From Hyphomicrobiales bacterium (lineage in GTDB: Bacteria > Pseudomonadota > Alphaproteobacteria > Rhizobiales > Rhizobiaceae), in NCBI GenBank assembly GCA_900470155.1, contig UBZT01000002.1, forward strand, positions 202,897-266,896: DNA of 64,000 bases. The letters are read 5' to 3'. Under the pieces are notes generated by a model. The model did no database searches and had not been told where the DNA came from. It was given only the letters and a program-made list of their open reading frames with translations. Every line of letters starts with the position of its first letter. Position 1 is the stretch's first letter. This document shows, in pieces, positions 1 to 8,685 of this stretch. The position numbers and the translations under genes were made by a program.

Positions 1-1
1 G

Positions 2-673
2 ATCGGCATGGCGGGTTCACCGGAGCCGATGATCCAGACGGCGGTGGGCGGCAACCGTACAGACAATCGCTATATCGAGCTGGTTGTGCGCGGCGCCACC
101 GCCAAGGTTTCACCGGTGCTGCGCACCGCGGCCGACCAGTCCGGCGGCTTCATTGCCTCGTGCCGCAATCCGCTCAAGGCATCCTATGTGCGCGACAACG
201 CAGCGCTTGGCGGCATCAGCATGGCACTTGCGCTTGGCGAAGCGATGATTGCGGCAGAAGCCAAGGGTTCGCACGCGGTGATCGATGCAATCGTGGACAC
301 AACCAATGGCGCCATTCTCGCGGAAGCGGAGGTGACGGCTAAGAACGTCGTCTACACAGCCGAAGCATTCGACATCGGCACAGTTACGCTCGGCACCGGC
401 GAGAGGGCCGTGACCCTGCACATCATGAACGAATACATGGCGGTGGACGACGCGGCAGGAAACCGCATCGCGACCTTCCCGGATGTCATCACAACACTGT
501 CGGCCGAGGCCGAAGCCATGAGCGTCGGGCAATTGCAGGTCGGCATGAAGATCTTCCTCCTGCATGTGCCCAAGACGGTCATCCCGCTCGCCTCCAGCGT
601 CAAGGATCCGGCCGTCTATCCTCCTGTCGAAAAAGCCATGGGCATCGAGATCGCCCGCTATGCCCTGAGTTGA
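2..673 (+). CDS. DUF917 family protein, S-methyl thiohydantoin desulfurase-like (C-terminal part)
   Basis: The reading frame is open from the first bases of the window, so the gene begins upstream and only about the last 224 residues are seen. The sequence (an MIQTAVGGNRTDNRY block and a C-terminal VGMKIFLLHVPKT block) fits the DUF917 family, for which S-methyl thiohydantoin desulfurase activity has been described in S-methyl-ergothioneine breakdown. The next gene, 67 bp downstream on the same strand, is a divergent urocanase, which is the partner expected in that pathway. Family membership is fairly secure. The exact substrate is inferred from the neighbour, since DUF917 proteins also occur in hydantoin metabolism. 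Confidence 0.75.
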   Translation: MGMAGSPEPMIQTAVGGNRTDNRYIELVVRGATAKVSPVLRTAADQSGGFIASCRNPLKASYVRDNAALGGISMALALGEAMIAAEAKGSHAVIDAIVDTTNGAILAEAEVTAKNVVYTAEAFDIGTVTLGTGERAVTLHIMNEYMAVDDAAGNRIATFPDVITTLSAEAEAMSVGQLQVGMKIFLLHVPKTVIPLASSVKDPAVYPPVEKAMGIEIARYALS

Positions 674-740
674 TCTGAACCAGTCTGGCCTGCCTGCCGT
701 CACTGCACCCGCAGCGAATTCGAACAAGAGAGTGAGAGCC

Positions 741-2399
741 ATGCCGAAGCCCAACCCCCGCCATCCGCGATTTCCGATCCCCGGCGGGCCTCTGCTGCGT
801 GCCAAGGGCTGGCGGCAGGAAGGACTTCTGCGCCTGCTCGAAAACGTACTCTCGGTCGGCGAAGACCCGGACAATCTTGTGGTCTATGCCGCCCTCGGCA
901 AAGCAGCCCGCAACTGGTCTGCCCATGCAGCCATCGTCGAGACGCTGAAGACGATGGAGGAAGACCAGACACTGATCATCCAGTCGGGCAAGCCGGTCGG
1001 CCTGCTCAAGACGCATTCGCGCGCGCCTTTGGTCCTGATGGCCAATTGCAACATTGTCGGTCAGTGGGCAAAGGCGGAAAACTTCTATGACCTGCAGCGC
1101 AAGGGACTGATCTGCTGGGGCGGGCTGACCGCCGGCGCATGGCAATACATCGGCAGCCAGGGCGTCATCCAGGGGACCTATGAAATCTTCATGCGCATCG
1201 CCGAGAAACGCTTCGGCGGCTCGCTGGCCGGCCGTTTCATTCTGACAGCAGGGCTTGGCGGCATGGGCGGCGCGCAGCCGTTGGCCGGTCGCCTGGCAGG
1301 TGCTGCCATCCTTGTGGTCGACATCGACCCCGAGCGGGTAAAGAAGCGCAAGGAAATCGGTTTCCTCGACGAGGCGGCTACCTCGCTGGACGATGCGTTG
1401 GCGATGATCGAGCGAGCCGTGTCGGAGAAGAAGGCCATTTCTGTCGGCCTCGTCGGCAATGCGGCCGAAATATACCCCGCGATTGCCGCCCGTGGCATCA
1501 CACCAGACATCGTCTCGGACCAGACTTCGGCGCACGACCTCGTCTATGGATACGTGCCGAACGGCATGACGCTGGAACAGGCGCGATCCTTGCGCGAAGA
1601 CGGGCAGGGCCAGTTGATGGCCGCCAGCCGCGCCTCGATCGTCACGCATGTCCGCGCCATGCTCGATTTCCAGAAAAAGGGGGCGGAGGTCTTTGACAAT
1701 GGCAATCTCATCCGCACGCAAGCCTTCCAGGGCGGCGTGCAGGATGCTTTCGACATTCCAATTTTTACCGAGGCCTATCTGCGTCCGCTGTTTTGCAAAG
1801 CGATCGGACCGTTTCGCTGGATGGCCCTATCGGGTGAGGAAGACGATATTGCCACGATCGACGATCTGGTGCTGGAGATGTTCCCTGACAACCAGATCGT
1901 CACCAACTGGATCCGGCTTGCGCGGGCAAACGTGCCCTTCGAAGGCCTTCCCGCGCGTATCGCCTGGCTTGGCCACGGCGAACGCACCCGACTGGCGCTC
2001 GCAGTAAACGCACTCGTGCGCGACGGCAAGCTCGCCGGGCCGATCGCCTTTTCCCGCGACCATCTCGATGCCGGAGCAATGGCGCATCCCAATATCATGA
2101 CGGAAAAGATGAAGGATGGCTCGGACGCCATTGCCGACTGGCCGTTGATCAACGCGATGACACTGGCCTCGTCGATGGCTGACCTGGTGGTGATCCATTC
2201 CGGTGGCGGCGGCTATGCAGGCTATATGACCAGTTCCGGCGTGACGCTCGTTGCGGATGGAACGACAGAGGCCGACTTACGCCTCGATCACGCGATTACC
2301 AATGACACATCGCTCGGCATCATCCGCTATGCCGACGCGGGTTACGATGAAGCGCTGGAGGCGGCAGAGGCACATGCGGTCGGTCATATCAAAACGTGA
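741..2399 (+). CDS. Urocanase-family hydratase, probable S-methyl-thiourocanate hydratase
   Basis: A 552-residue protein, close to the usual urocanase length (about 557). It has the family signatures YIGSQGVIQGTYE (residues 136-148) and the NAD-binding glycine-rich GLGGMGGAQP (171-180), followed by LVVDID. The C-terminal region that reads HHGGGVGMGFSQHSG in ordinary HutU is HSGGGGYAGYMTSSG here, so the active site is altered. Together with the DUF917 gene just upstream this suggests hydration of (S-methyl)-thiourocanate rather than urocanate. No hutH, hutI or hutG lies nearby in the window. The ATG at 741 was chosen because it has a purine-rich leader (aagagagtgagagcc); a GTG at 732 is the alternative. 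The enzyme is expected to be cytosolic. Confidence 0.8.
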   Translation: MPKPNPRHPRFPIPGGPLLRAKGWRQEGLLRLLENVLSVGEDPDNLVVYAALGKAARNWSAHAAIVETLKTMEEDQTLIIQSGKPVGLLKTHSRAPLVLMANCNIVGQWAKAENFYDLQRKGLICWGGLTAGAWQYIGSQGVIQGTYEIFMRIAEKRFGGSLAGRFILTAGLGGMGGAQPLAGRLAGAAILVVDIDPERVKKRKEIGFLDEAATSLDDALAMIERAVSEKKAISVGLVGNAAEIYPAIAARGITPDIVSDQTSAHDLVYGYVPNGMTLEQARSLREDGQGQLMAASRASIVTHVRAMLDFQKKGAEVFDNGNLIRTQAFQGGVQDAFDIPIFTEAYLRPLFCKAIGPFRWMALSGEEDDIATIDDLVLEMFPDNQIVTNWIRLARANVPFEGLPARIAWLGHGERTRLALAVNALVRDGKLAGPIAFSRDHLDAGAMAHPNIMTEKMKDGSDAIADWPLINAMTLASSMADLVVIHSGGGGYAGYMTSSGVTLVADGTTEADLRLDHAITNDTSLGIIRYADAGYDEALEAAEAHAVGHIKT

Positions 2400-2467
2400 T
2401 TTTGCATTGTCCAGTTTAGCGAAAGCTACTTGAGCTTATATGCCATTTCTCAATCAGGGGAAGTGGC

Positions 2468-2905
2468 ATGACACCGGCACAAGTGGAACGCGTTCAAGAC
2501 AGCTACAGCTTCATCTTCGCTGTTGGTACGCCGTTCATTCTCTCATTCTACGACAAGCTCTTTGCAATCGATCCGGCTTTGAGACCTTTGTTTCGCACGG
2601 AATTGACAGCGCAGTCGGAAAAATTGCTGATGGCGCTGACCTATGTGGTGAAAAACCTGCACGATGCGGACCGGCTTCTTCCGGTGGCCGAAGTCATCGC
2701 CAGGCGACATGTTGGCTACGGCGTCAAGCGCGAAGACTATCTCAAGGTCGGGCAGGCCCTGATCGAAGCCTTGGACGATACGCTGGACATGCATTTTACG
2801 CCTGAAACACATCATGCATGGCTGGCCGCCTATACGCTCCTGGCCGGCATCATGTGCGACGCCGCCTATGGTTCTCCCGCTGAGGAGCATATGCAACAGC
2901 ACTGA
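2468..2905 (+). CDS. Single-domain globin
   Basis: A 145-residue protein made only of a globin fold of the flavohaemoglobin/bacterial haemoglobin type. Visible family features are an N-terminal V..S..FIF helix, SFYDKLFAIDPALRPLF for the B-C-D region, and ARRHVGYGVKREDY, in which the H of RRHVGYGV is the likely proximal haem ligand. There is no FAD/NAD reductase domain. A good ribosome site (AGGGGAAGTGGC) precedes the ATG. It follows the hydratase gene by 68 bp and may be co-transcribed, though a short unrelated leader lies between. The likely role is O2 or NO binding or sensing in the cytosol; nothing more specific can be read from the sequence. Confidence 0.75.
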   Translation: MTPAQVERVQDSYSFIFAVGTPFILSFYDKLFAIDPALRPLFRTELTAQSEKLLMALTYVVKNLHDADRLLPVAEVIARRHVGYGVKREDYLKVGQALIEALDDTLDMHFTPETHHAWLAAYTLLAGIMCDAAYGSPAEEHMQQH

Positions 2906-3086
2906 CATATGAATAGCGTGTGCTGGATTTCCATTCGGCGATTGATTGCGCCGCCGCGTTGCCGCGGCGTATGAGCAAACCAGCGGCCAGGCGCTAAGTG
3001 ACCGCCAGCACTGATCCGGTATCGTACTGACGCACGAAATCGACGCGCGCCATTCCAATGCGCGTATTTCCCGTGTCTCTCACAAA

Positions 3087-3096
3087 ATACTAGTAT
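3087..3096. promoter_or_regulatory. Putative operator of the adjacent GntR regulator
   Basis: A perfect 10-bp palindrome, ATACTAGTAT, in an AT-rich stretch 43-52 bp before the regulator gene. FadR-subfamily GntR proteins commonly bind short AT-rich palindromes and control their own genes. The assignment rests only on position and symmetry. Confidence 0.35.
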
Positions 3097-3138
3097 ATCA
3101 ATTTGTCAGGATAGGGAGTGAAGCGGGAGGCTTCAGCA

Positions 3139-3879
3139 ATGGTCGAAGCCGAAAATCCAGGACGATCGGGCACGTCGCGCGCCACTGACATGGTTGTCTC
3201 CAGAGGGCGCAGCGCGCGGGCCGCCAACCAGATACATGCAGCCCTACGCGCTGACATTGTAGAGATGCGCCTGAAGCCGCTCGATATCCTGAACGAAAAA
3301 CACCTGGGAGAACGTTTCGGCGTGAGCAGGACACCGGTGCGAGAAGCGCTGTTGAGACTGTCCGACGAAGGCCTCGTTGACATTTATCCCCAATCAGGAA
3401 CGTTTGTTGCCCTGATCCCCCGGCGCGCTCTGTTCGAGGCGATCCTGATCCGCAAGGCATTGGAAGCGACCACGGTCACACTCGCCATCGCCGGCGACAC
3501 ACCAGGCGGGCTTGCCGAACTTGAGGAAAAACAGGCGCAATTGATCGCCAGTGCGGAGCAGGGCGATATTCTTGCCTTTCACCGCATCGACAGCGAATTC
3601 CATCAACACATCGCCGAGCTCGCAGGTTATCCAGGCATCTGGAACGTAATCCGGCAGGTTCAAGTCCAGATCGATCGCTACCGCTACATCACACTCCCAC
3701 GATCGGGGCGGCTTGATGTGGTCATAGAGGAGCATGCCGCGATCATCGACGGTATGCGTCGCCGCGATGACTGCGCAGCCGTCGCTGCCATGGAAATCCA
3801 TATTGGCCGGATGATCGAGGAACTCGAAGACATCCAATATCTCGATCCGACCATTTTTATCGATGATCGGCAGTCGTAG
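3139..3879 (+). CDS. GntR-family transcriptional regulator (FadR/FCD subgroup)
   Basis: A 246-residue protein with an N-terminal winged helix-turn-helix (QIHAALRADIVEMRLKP...GVSRTPVREALLRLSDEGLV, roughly residues 35-95) and an all-helical C-terminal FCD ligand-binding domain. The metal/ligand-binding histidines are suggested by FHRIDSEFHQHI and the later EEHAAIIDGM and IHIGRMIEE blocks. Start chosen at the ATG at 3139, eight bases after GGGAGG; a GTG at 3118 is in frame. It lies 44 bp upstream of a kduD-like and a kdgK-like gene on the same strand, so it probably controls sugar-acid catabolism. The effector is unknown. Confidence 0.85.
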   Translation: MVEAENPGRSGTSRATDMVVSRGRSARAANQIHAALRADIVEMRLKPLDILNEKHLGERFGVSRTPVREALLRLSDEGLVDIYPQSGTFVALIPRRALFEAILIRKALEATTVTLAIAGDTPGGLAELEEKQAQLIASAEQGDILAFHRIDSEFHQHIAELAGYPGIWNVIRQVQVQIDRYRYITLPRSGRLDVVIEEHAAIIDGMRRRDDCAAVAAMEIHIGRMIEELEDIQYLDPTIFIDDRQS

Positions 3880-3923
3880 CTGCCTTATGGAGCCGGCCAG
3901 CGCGCCGTTTAGGAGGTTTTTCT

Positions 3924-4679
3924 ATGTCCGTTTCCTTTGATCTCACCGGCCGCACTGCCATCGTCACCGGCGCAAACACCGGCATCGGCCAGGCACTGGC
4001 TATAGCCCTTTCGGGGGCTGGCGCCGCGGTATTGGGTGTTGGCCGGTCGAGCATGGACGAAACGGCAAGCCTGATCGAAAGACAGGGAGGACGTTTTGCC
4101 GCCTTCACTGCCGATCTCAGCGCGATCGCGCCGGTCAACGACATCGTCGATGCGGCACTGGATCAGTTCGGCTCGGCCGATATCCTGGTCAATAATGCCG
4201 GCGTCATCCGCCGCGCCGATGCCATCGACTTCACCGAAGCCGATTGGGATGCTGTCATGGATATCAATCTGAAAAGTGCATTCTTCCTGTCGCAGGCTGT
4301 GGCCAAGCGCATGATCCCAAAAGCTTACGGCAAGATCATCAACATTGCGTCCGTGCTGTCCTTCCAGGGCGGAATACGTATTCCCTCCTATACAGCATCG
4401 AAAAGCGGCCTTGCCGGCCTCACCCGGCTTCTTGCCTGCGAATGGGCGAGCAAAGGCATCAATGTCAATGCGATAGCGCCTGGATACTTTGTCACCAACA
4501 ACACGACCGCTCTTCGAGAAGATCAGAATCGTTCGGCCGAGATTCTCGGCCGTATTCCGGCGGCGCGCTGGGGCAATCCATCCGAACTGGGCGGCGCGGC
4601 CGTCTTTCTAGCCTCCGATGCAGCAGCCTATGTGCAGGGCACGATTTTACCGGTTGACGGCGGCTGGCTGGCGCGTTGA
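3924..4679 (+). CDS. kduD: SDR oxidoreductase, probable 2-dehydro-3-deoxy-D-gluconate 5-dehydrogenase
   Basis: A 251-residue classical short-chain dehydrogenase. The nucleotide-binding TGANTGIGQA is near residues 14-23, NNAG is followed by the catalytic Ser in NIASVLSF, and the YTASKSG motif supplies Tyr and Lys. The C-terminal FLASDAAAYVQGTILPVDGGW is typical. The overall sequence, beginning FDLTGRTAIVTGANTGIGQ, resembles KduD proteins that interconvert 2,5-diketo-3-deoxygluconate and 2-keto-3-deoxygluconate with NAD(H). It sits between a GntR regulator and a kdgK-like kinase, which supports that role. A strong site, TTTAGGAGGTTTTTCT, precedes the ATG. Other sugar-acid SDR activities cannot be excluded. 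Confidence 0.75.
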   Translation: MSVSFDLTGRTAIVTGANTGIGQALAIALSGAGAAVLGVGRSSMDETASLIERQGGRFAAFTADLSAIAPVNDIVDAALDQFGSADILVNNAGVIRRADAIDFTEADWDAVMDINLKSAFFLSQAVAKRMIPKAYGKIINIASVLSFQGGIRIPSYTASKSGLAGLTRLLACEWASKGINVNAIAPGYFVTNNTTALREDQNRSAEILGRIPAARWGNPSELGGAAVFLASDAAAYVQGTILPVDGGWLAR

Positions 4680-4707
4680 ACAGATATAAAAAGGGTAGGG
4701 CAGGGTG

Positions 4708-5619
4708 ATGAAACGTATCGTATCCATCGGCGAGTGCATGGGCGAATTGTCGGAAACGGGCGTGCCGGGGCAACTCTCAATGGGATTTGCCGGGGACACC
4801 CTCAATACGGCCTGGTACCTGCGTCGCAGACTGCCGGTCGACTGGACGGTGGACTATGTCACCGCAGTGGGTACTGACGGCCTATCCAACCGCATGGTCG
4901 ACTTCCTCAACGGCGAGGGCATTGGAACGGACCACATCCGGCGGCTTTCCGACAAGACGATCGGCCTCTATTACATCGAATTGAAAGATGGCGAGCGCAG
5001 CTTCGCCTATTGGCGTTCCGATAGCGCGGCCAAGCAACTGGCAAGAGATGTTGAAAAGCTTGAGCTCGCGCTCACCGGCGCATCAATTGCCTATTGGTCG
5101 GGTATTACCCTGGCAATCCTTGCTCCGGCCGACCGCATCACGCTGATCGACGCCTTGCGAGGCTTTTCAGCACGGGGTGGAAAGGTCATCTTCGATTCCA
5201 ATCTTCGCCCTCGCCTTTGGGAGAGCCCGGACGACATGCGGGAATGGATCACGCGGGCAGCCAGCATTGCCGATCTCTGCCTGCCCTCACATGAAGACGA
5301 AGCGTCCTGGTTTGGAGACATCGATGCGGAAGCCACCGCCAGACGCTATCAGCGGGCCGGCGCCGGGCGCGTCGCTGTCAAGAATGGCGCCGGTGAAATC
5401 AGCCTGCTCGATGCCGACGGCCAATTGATTGTCGTTCCGGTCGAGCCGGCAGCAGAGGTTGTCGACACGACGGCCGCGGGCGACAGCTTCAATGCCGGTT
5501 TCATTGCCGAAGAACTTGCCGGTGGTACAATGGTCAAGGCGGCACGTGCCGGGGCTGCCCTTGCCGGCAGGGTAATCGGCGCCCGTGGTGCGCTGGTCCG
5601 CCAGGCGACTGGGGCCTAG
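4708..5619 (+). CDS. kdgK: PfkB-family sugar kinase, probable 2-keto-3-deoxygluconate kinase
   Basis: A 303-residue ribokinase/PfkB-fold kinase. It begins KRIVSIGECMGELS, has the FAGDTLNTAWYLRR sugar-binding block near the N-terminus, YVTAVGTDGLSNRM, and the C-terminal signature DTTAAGDSFNAGF with the catalytic Asp in AAGDS. These blocks are those of KdgK, which phosphorylates 2-keto-3-deoxygluconate to KDPG for the Entner-Doudoroff pathway. Start taken at the ATG at 4708 after AGGGCAGGG; an in-frame GTG lies directly before it. It follows the kduD-like gene by 28 bp and is presumably its operon partner. No KDPG aldolase gene follows. Confidence 0.82.
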   Translation: MKRIVSIGECMGELSETGVPGQLSMGFAGDTLNTAWYLRRRLPVDWTVDYVTAVGTDGLSNRMVDFLNGEGIGTDHIRRLSDKTIGLYYIELKDGERSFAYWRSDSAAKQLARDVEKLELALTGASIAYWSGITLAILAPADRITLIDALRGFSARGGKVIFDSNLRPRLWESPDDMREWITRAASIADLCLPSHEDEASWFGDIDAEATARRYQRAGAGRVAVKNGAGEISLLDADGQLIVVPVEPAAEVVDTTAAGDSFNAGFIAEELAGGTMVKAARAGAALAGRVIGARGALVRQATGA

Positions 5620-5640
5620 GGCCATGGCAGCAGAGACCGG

Positions 5641-5796
5641 CTAGCCACCCGTGACCGAGAAATAGCCCCAGGCAGCCGCGATCGCCGCGAGCACGCCGAC
5701 CCAAATCAGCGCCTTGCGGGCTGACGGTGTAAGCGACCTTTTTGGCTTCGGTGCCTTGGGTTCCGGCGGACGCTCGAATTTGATGACATTCGACAT
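5641..5796 (-). CDS. Small single-pass membrane protein (51 residues)
   Basis: A short gene convergent with kdgK. The product starts MSNVIKFERPPEPK, continues with a Pro/Lys-rich cytoplasmic stretch, then one hydrophobic helix (ALIWVGVLAAIAAAWGYF, residues 29-46), and ends SVTGG. A GGAG-containing leader precedes the ATG. This layout (basic proline-rich N-terminus, one helix, short Gly-rich end) is reminiscent of small conserved proteins of Rhizobiales, as far as I recall; no function is known to me. Confidence 0.6.
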   Translation of the reverse strand: MSNVIKFERPPEPKAPKPKRSLTPSARKALIWVGVLAAIAAAWGYFSVTGG

Positions 5797-6284
5797 GGTA
5801 TTCTCTCGTTTCTCCGATTGATCCTTATAGATGCTACGGGTTTCAAAAGTCCTGACAGTCTAACATCTCCAACGGCCGCAAAGTGGCCGAAGGAGACATC
5901 GGATCTGGATTTTTCCAGCGTCATGCCAGCGCCATGCGGCCAATGAGTGATTCGGCCCTTGCCGCGGACGAGATAAACTTGCGCTGAACCGGATTTTCCG
6001 TGCGTTGCAACTGGGGACGCTGTGCGTTCACTTGTGATCGTCGTTACACCCGCGACAGGTGTAAAAGATCATTAACCAGTCATGACGAACCCTGAAATTT
6101 TCAGTCCATTCATTCGAATGTTCGAAAGTTTTTTCTGAACCTGCAAAGGTCTTGAAGTGTATATTTGTGCGCGCTAGCGTCCGCAAATGCAGGAAAACCG
6201 GGCTTTTCGGGGCGATGCACGTTCGAGCTTGCTTGTGGCAAAAACCTCGAGCCAGATCAGATAGTCAACCGGTGAACGGGACGA
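5797..6284. other. Intergenic region, no gene recognised
   Basis: Leader between the small membrane protein gene and the PAS regulator. I find no convincing reading frame. It contains a 10-bp palindrome CATTCGAATG around 6112-6121 followed by a second TTCGAA and a T-rich tract, which could be part of the promoter/operator of the PAS regulator. Confidence 0.4.
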
Positions 6285-7376
6285 ATGCAGGAAAAATCGG
6301 CGGTCGGAAGCAAGTCGGATACGGAACTGAGCTCGGAGCAATTCGAGGCAGCGGTGCGCAAGATGTCCGGCATCTCCTCGGCGCATTTTCTCAAGCTGGT
6401 TGAGGATCGCGGGACAATCGGATTCTGGTCCAGCGACATCGTGACGGGGGATTGCTCGGCAACCCTTGGCCTGCTTCGGGTGCTGGGACTGGATCACGGC
6501 GCGCAATTCCGTATCAGCGATTTTTCCCGATTCATTCACCCGGACGATCGCGGATACGGCGAGGATATCTGGACCACGATCCGCCATGGCATTCCGGTCA
6601 ACCGGAATTTTCGCATTATCCGGTCCGATCGAACGGTCCGCTGGGTGGAATTCAAGAGCGAGGTGGTTCTGGACGGACAGCAAAAACCCTCAAAGGCCAT
6701 CGGACTGATCATCGATGTCACCGACCAGCAAGAAGGCCGACAGGCGCTCGAGGATGCACTCGACCGGTACCGAGCACTGGTTGGCTCTCTGGCAAAAATG
6801 GAATGGCGGTCAACGGCGGATGGCAACCCGATCTTTTCCCATGGTTGGACTGCGCTTACAGGACAGAACGAAATGGATGCGGCCAATAGCGGCTGGATCC
6901 AGACCATTCATCCCGATGACCGCGAAATGGTGCGCCGCAAATGGCAGGAGTCGGTCTCAACGCTCGTTCCCTACGCGGTCAATCACCGTATCCTGCTGGT
7001 TAACGGCCACTACGAATGGTTTCACGCCCGCGCCGTTCCGATCATCAAGCGGGGAGGGAGGAGCCATGAATGGCTCGGCATCATCATGCGCCAGGCCGAT
7101 CTCAATCGCGAAGTGCCAGCGCATCCACCGTCCATGAACATGCTGATGCCCGTTCAGGTCAGGGCCGCCCGCGCCATGCTGCAATGGACACTGGACGAGT
7201 TGTCGCGCTTTTCAGGCGTCTCTGTATCTTCCATCCGCCGGATCGAGGGCGAGGGCGACCGGGCAACCAGGCCGGCCTCGCTGCAGGCCATTCGCGCCGC
7301 ATTCGAAGAACACGGCATCGAGTTTGCGATCAATCCCGCTGGAACGGTCACCGTCGCTTTCCACAGCCCGAGATAG
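6285..7376 (+). CDS. PAS-PAS-helix-turn-helix regulator
   Basis: A 363-residue protein with two PAS-like domains (about residues 45-150 and 155-280, each with an FxxxIHPDDR-type block: SRFIHPDDRGYGED and IQTIHPDDREMVRR). A C-terminal XRE-like helix-turn-helix follows (about 290-345: VQVRAARAMLQWTLDELSRF then GVSVSSIRRIEG). No kinase or cyclase domain is present, so it looks like a one-component sensor that binds a ligand or cofactor through PAS and DNA through the C-terminus. The first PAS block resembles those of soluble signal proteins in rhizobia. It stands alone, convergent with the TadG-like gene 16 bp downstream. Confidence 0.75.
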   Translation: MQEKSAVGSKSDTELSSEQFEAAVRKMSGISSAHFLKLVEDRGTIGFWSSDIVTGDCSATLGLLRVLGLDHGAQFRISDFSRFIHPDDRGYGEDIWTTIRHGIPVNRNFRIIRSDRTVRWVEFKSEVVLDGQQKPSKAIGLIIDVTDQQEGRQALEDALDRYRALVGSLAKMEWRSTADGNPIFSHGWTALTGQNEMDAANSGWIQTIHPDDREMVRRKWQESVSTLVPYAVNHRILLVNGHYEWFHARAVPIIKRGGRSHEWLGIIMRQADLNREVPAHPPSMNMLMPVQVRAARAMLQWTLDELSRFSGVSVSSIRRIEGEGDRATRPASLQAIRAAFEEHGIEFAINPAGTVTVAFHSPR

Positions 7377-7392
7377 GCGCCACCAGCGCCAA

Positions 7393-8685
7393 TCAACTTG
7401 TCAGGCGCGGCATGCTGACGATTTTCTTGAACAGGGCATTCATCGCGTTCGTGATGCCCTCGCTGGGGCTTACCTCGAAATAGAGGCCCGGCGACGCGCA
7501 GGCTTCCATGCGCTTGGGAATCTCCGCCTGGAACGGCTTTATCCAGTCATTGTACCAGTTGTTGGTCGGAAGAGGCAGATAGGTCGTGTAGAGCACCGCA
7601 ATTCGATAGCCCTTGGCCTTCAGCGCGGTGCATTCAACGATGTCGATCGGCTCCTGGCATCGACCACCCGTCGTCCTTTTCGTACAGCTACTGGGCTTGT
7701 AGGCATCGCCGACACCATCGGAAACGAAGAAGACAACCTTTTCGGGACTTCCAGCCGATACTCCTGTTCCCGCGGCACCGACCAGAGTGCCTATATTTTT
7801 CAATGCCCGGTCAAAATCGGTTTGCTGGTCATTGTCATAGCCCTGCTTCGGGATGGACATGAGACCAATCTTGGCCGCCTTGGTTTGCACGGCATCGAGG
7901 TTTTCGGTCAGTGAAGCCACTTCGAGAAGTTTGGTGTCCTCTGCCTTTTCGCCAAAGGTATAGACCGCCATGCGATATTGGTTCGCACTTTTGCGCATGC
8001 TTTTAGCCGTATCCATCAAGGCGGCGGTTGCCTTGGCCACAACATCGATACGAATGGTGACGCCGAGCCTCTTGGCGAGATTGTAGTAGCTGTTCTTGTC
8101 TTCAATGCCATCCTTGACAATATGGCATGCAAACGCGCACTGATCCGACGTGTTGTTCACCATCCTCGCGACATCGGCGGGCGTTGCGCCAACGCCCATC
8201 GACGGCGTGTTGTCGAGCAAGAGATAGAAATCCCGAAAGGTCTGTGTCTGAAACACGGCTTCGGCTGTGCCGGACACCGTGACCGCATCCTGACCCAGGA
8301 CCCGTGCCAGTGTTGTCGGGACCTTTGCCTTGTAGCTGAAGACTGCCTTGAGTTCACTGCCCGTCTTGACGACCTGCACATCGGTGCTGACGAGCTCGTA
8401 GCCCATGCCGCTGCCGGCCTGTGCGACGAATATCTTGGTCGCGTCGGCAATCGCGGCCGTCAGCGGCCCGTCGGAACTCATCTGCATGGCTTCAGAGACC
8501 CCGGCGGAATTCTCCGCCACAGCGGCAATTGCCGCGGCATCTGCTGCGCCCTGAAGCGTGGTCTTGACCAACAAGGCATCGCTGATGTCCAGCGCAAGCC
8601 CTGCCGTTCCGATAATCGGCACAAGCAGCAGCGCAGTCATCATCCCGAAATTGCCAGATCGATCACCCAAAATACGCTTAAACAT
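7393..8685 (-). CDS. TadG-like pilus assembly protein with von Willebrand A-type domain
   Basis: A 430-residue protein starting MFKRILGDRSGNFGMM, followed by one N-terminal membrane helix (TALLLVPIIGTAGLALDI), the usual arrangement of TadE/TadG-type pseudopilin-related proteins. The remainder is predicted outside the cytoplasm. FYLLLDNTPSMGVGATP matches a degenerate metal-ion-dependent adhesion site (DxSxS becomes DNTPS) of a vWA domain. Start set at the Met 63 codons inside the longest frame because the helix follows directly and GGGGTG precedes it. No other tad/cpa genes are nearby, so it is an orphan minor component or surface adhesin. Confidence 0.7.
   Translation of the reverse strand: MFKRILGDRSGNFGMMTALLLVPIIGTAGLALDISDALLVKTTLQGAADAAAIAAVAENSAGVSEAMQMSSDGPLTAAIADATKIFVAQAGSGMGYELVSTDVQVVKTGSELKAVFSYKAKVPTTLARVLGQDAVTVSGTAEAVFQTQTFRDFYLLLDNTPSMGVGATPADVARMVNNTSDQCAFACHIVKDGIEDKNSYYNLAKRLGVTIRIDVVAKATAALMDTAKSMRKSANQYRMAVYTFGEKAEDTKLLEVASLTENLDAVQTKAAKIGLMSIPKQGYDNDQQTDFDRALKNIGTLVGAAGTGVSAGSPEKVVFFVSDGVGDAYKPSSCTKRTTGGRCQEPIDIVECTALKAKGYRIAVLYTTYLPLPTNNWYNDWIKPFQAEIPKRMEACASPGLYFEVSPSEGITNAMNALFKKIVSMPRLTS

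Noticed and set aside
600..1721. Long minus-strand open frame of 373 codons
   Set aside because: It is the antisense shadow of the urocanase-family gene in high-GC DNA; its translation is rich in Arg, His and Gly and has no recognisable domain.
2952..2969. GC-rich hairpin after the globin gene (CGCCGCG / CGCGGCG)
   Set aside because: Seven-bp stem without T-run on either side, and such palindromes are common in this base composition; not called as a terminator.
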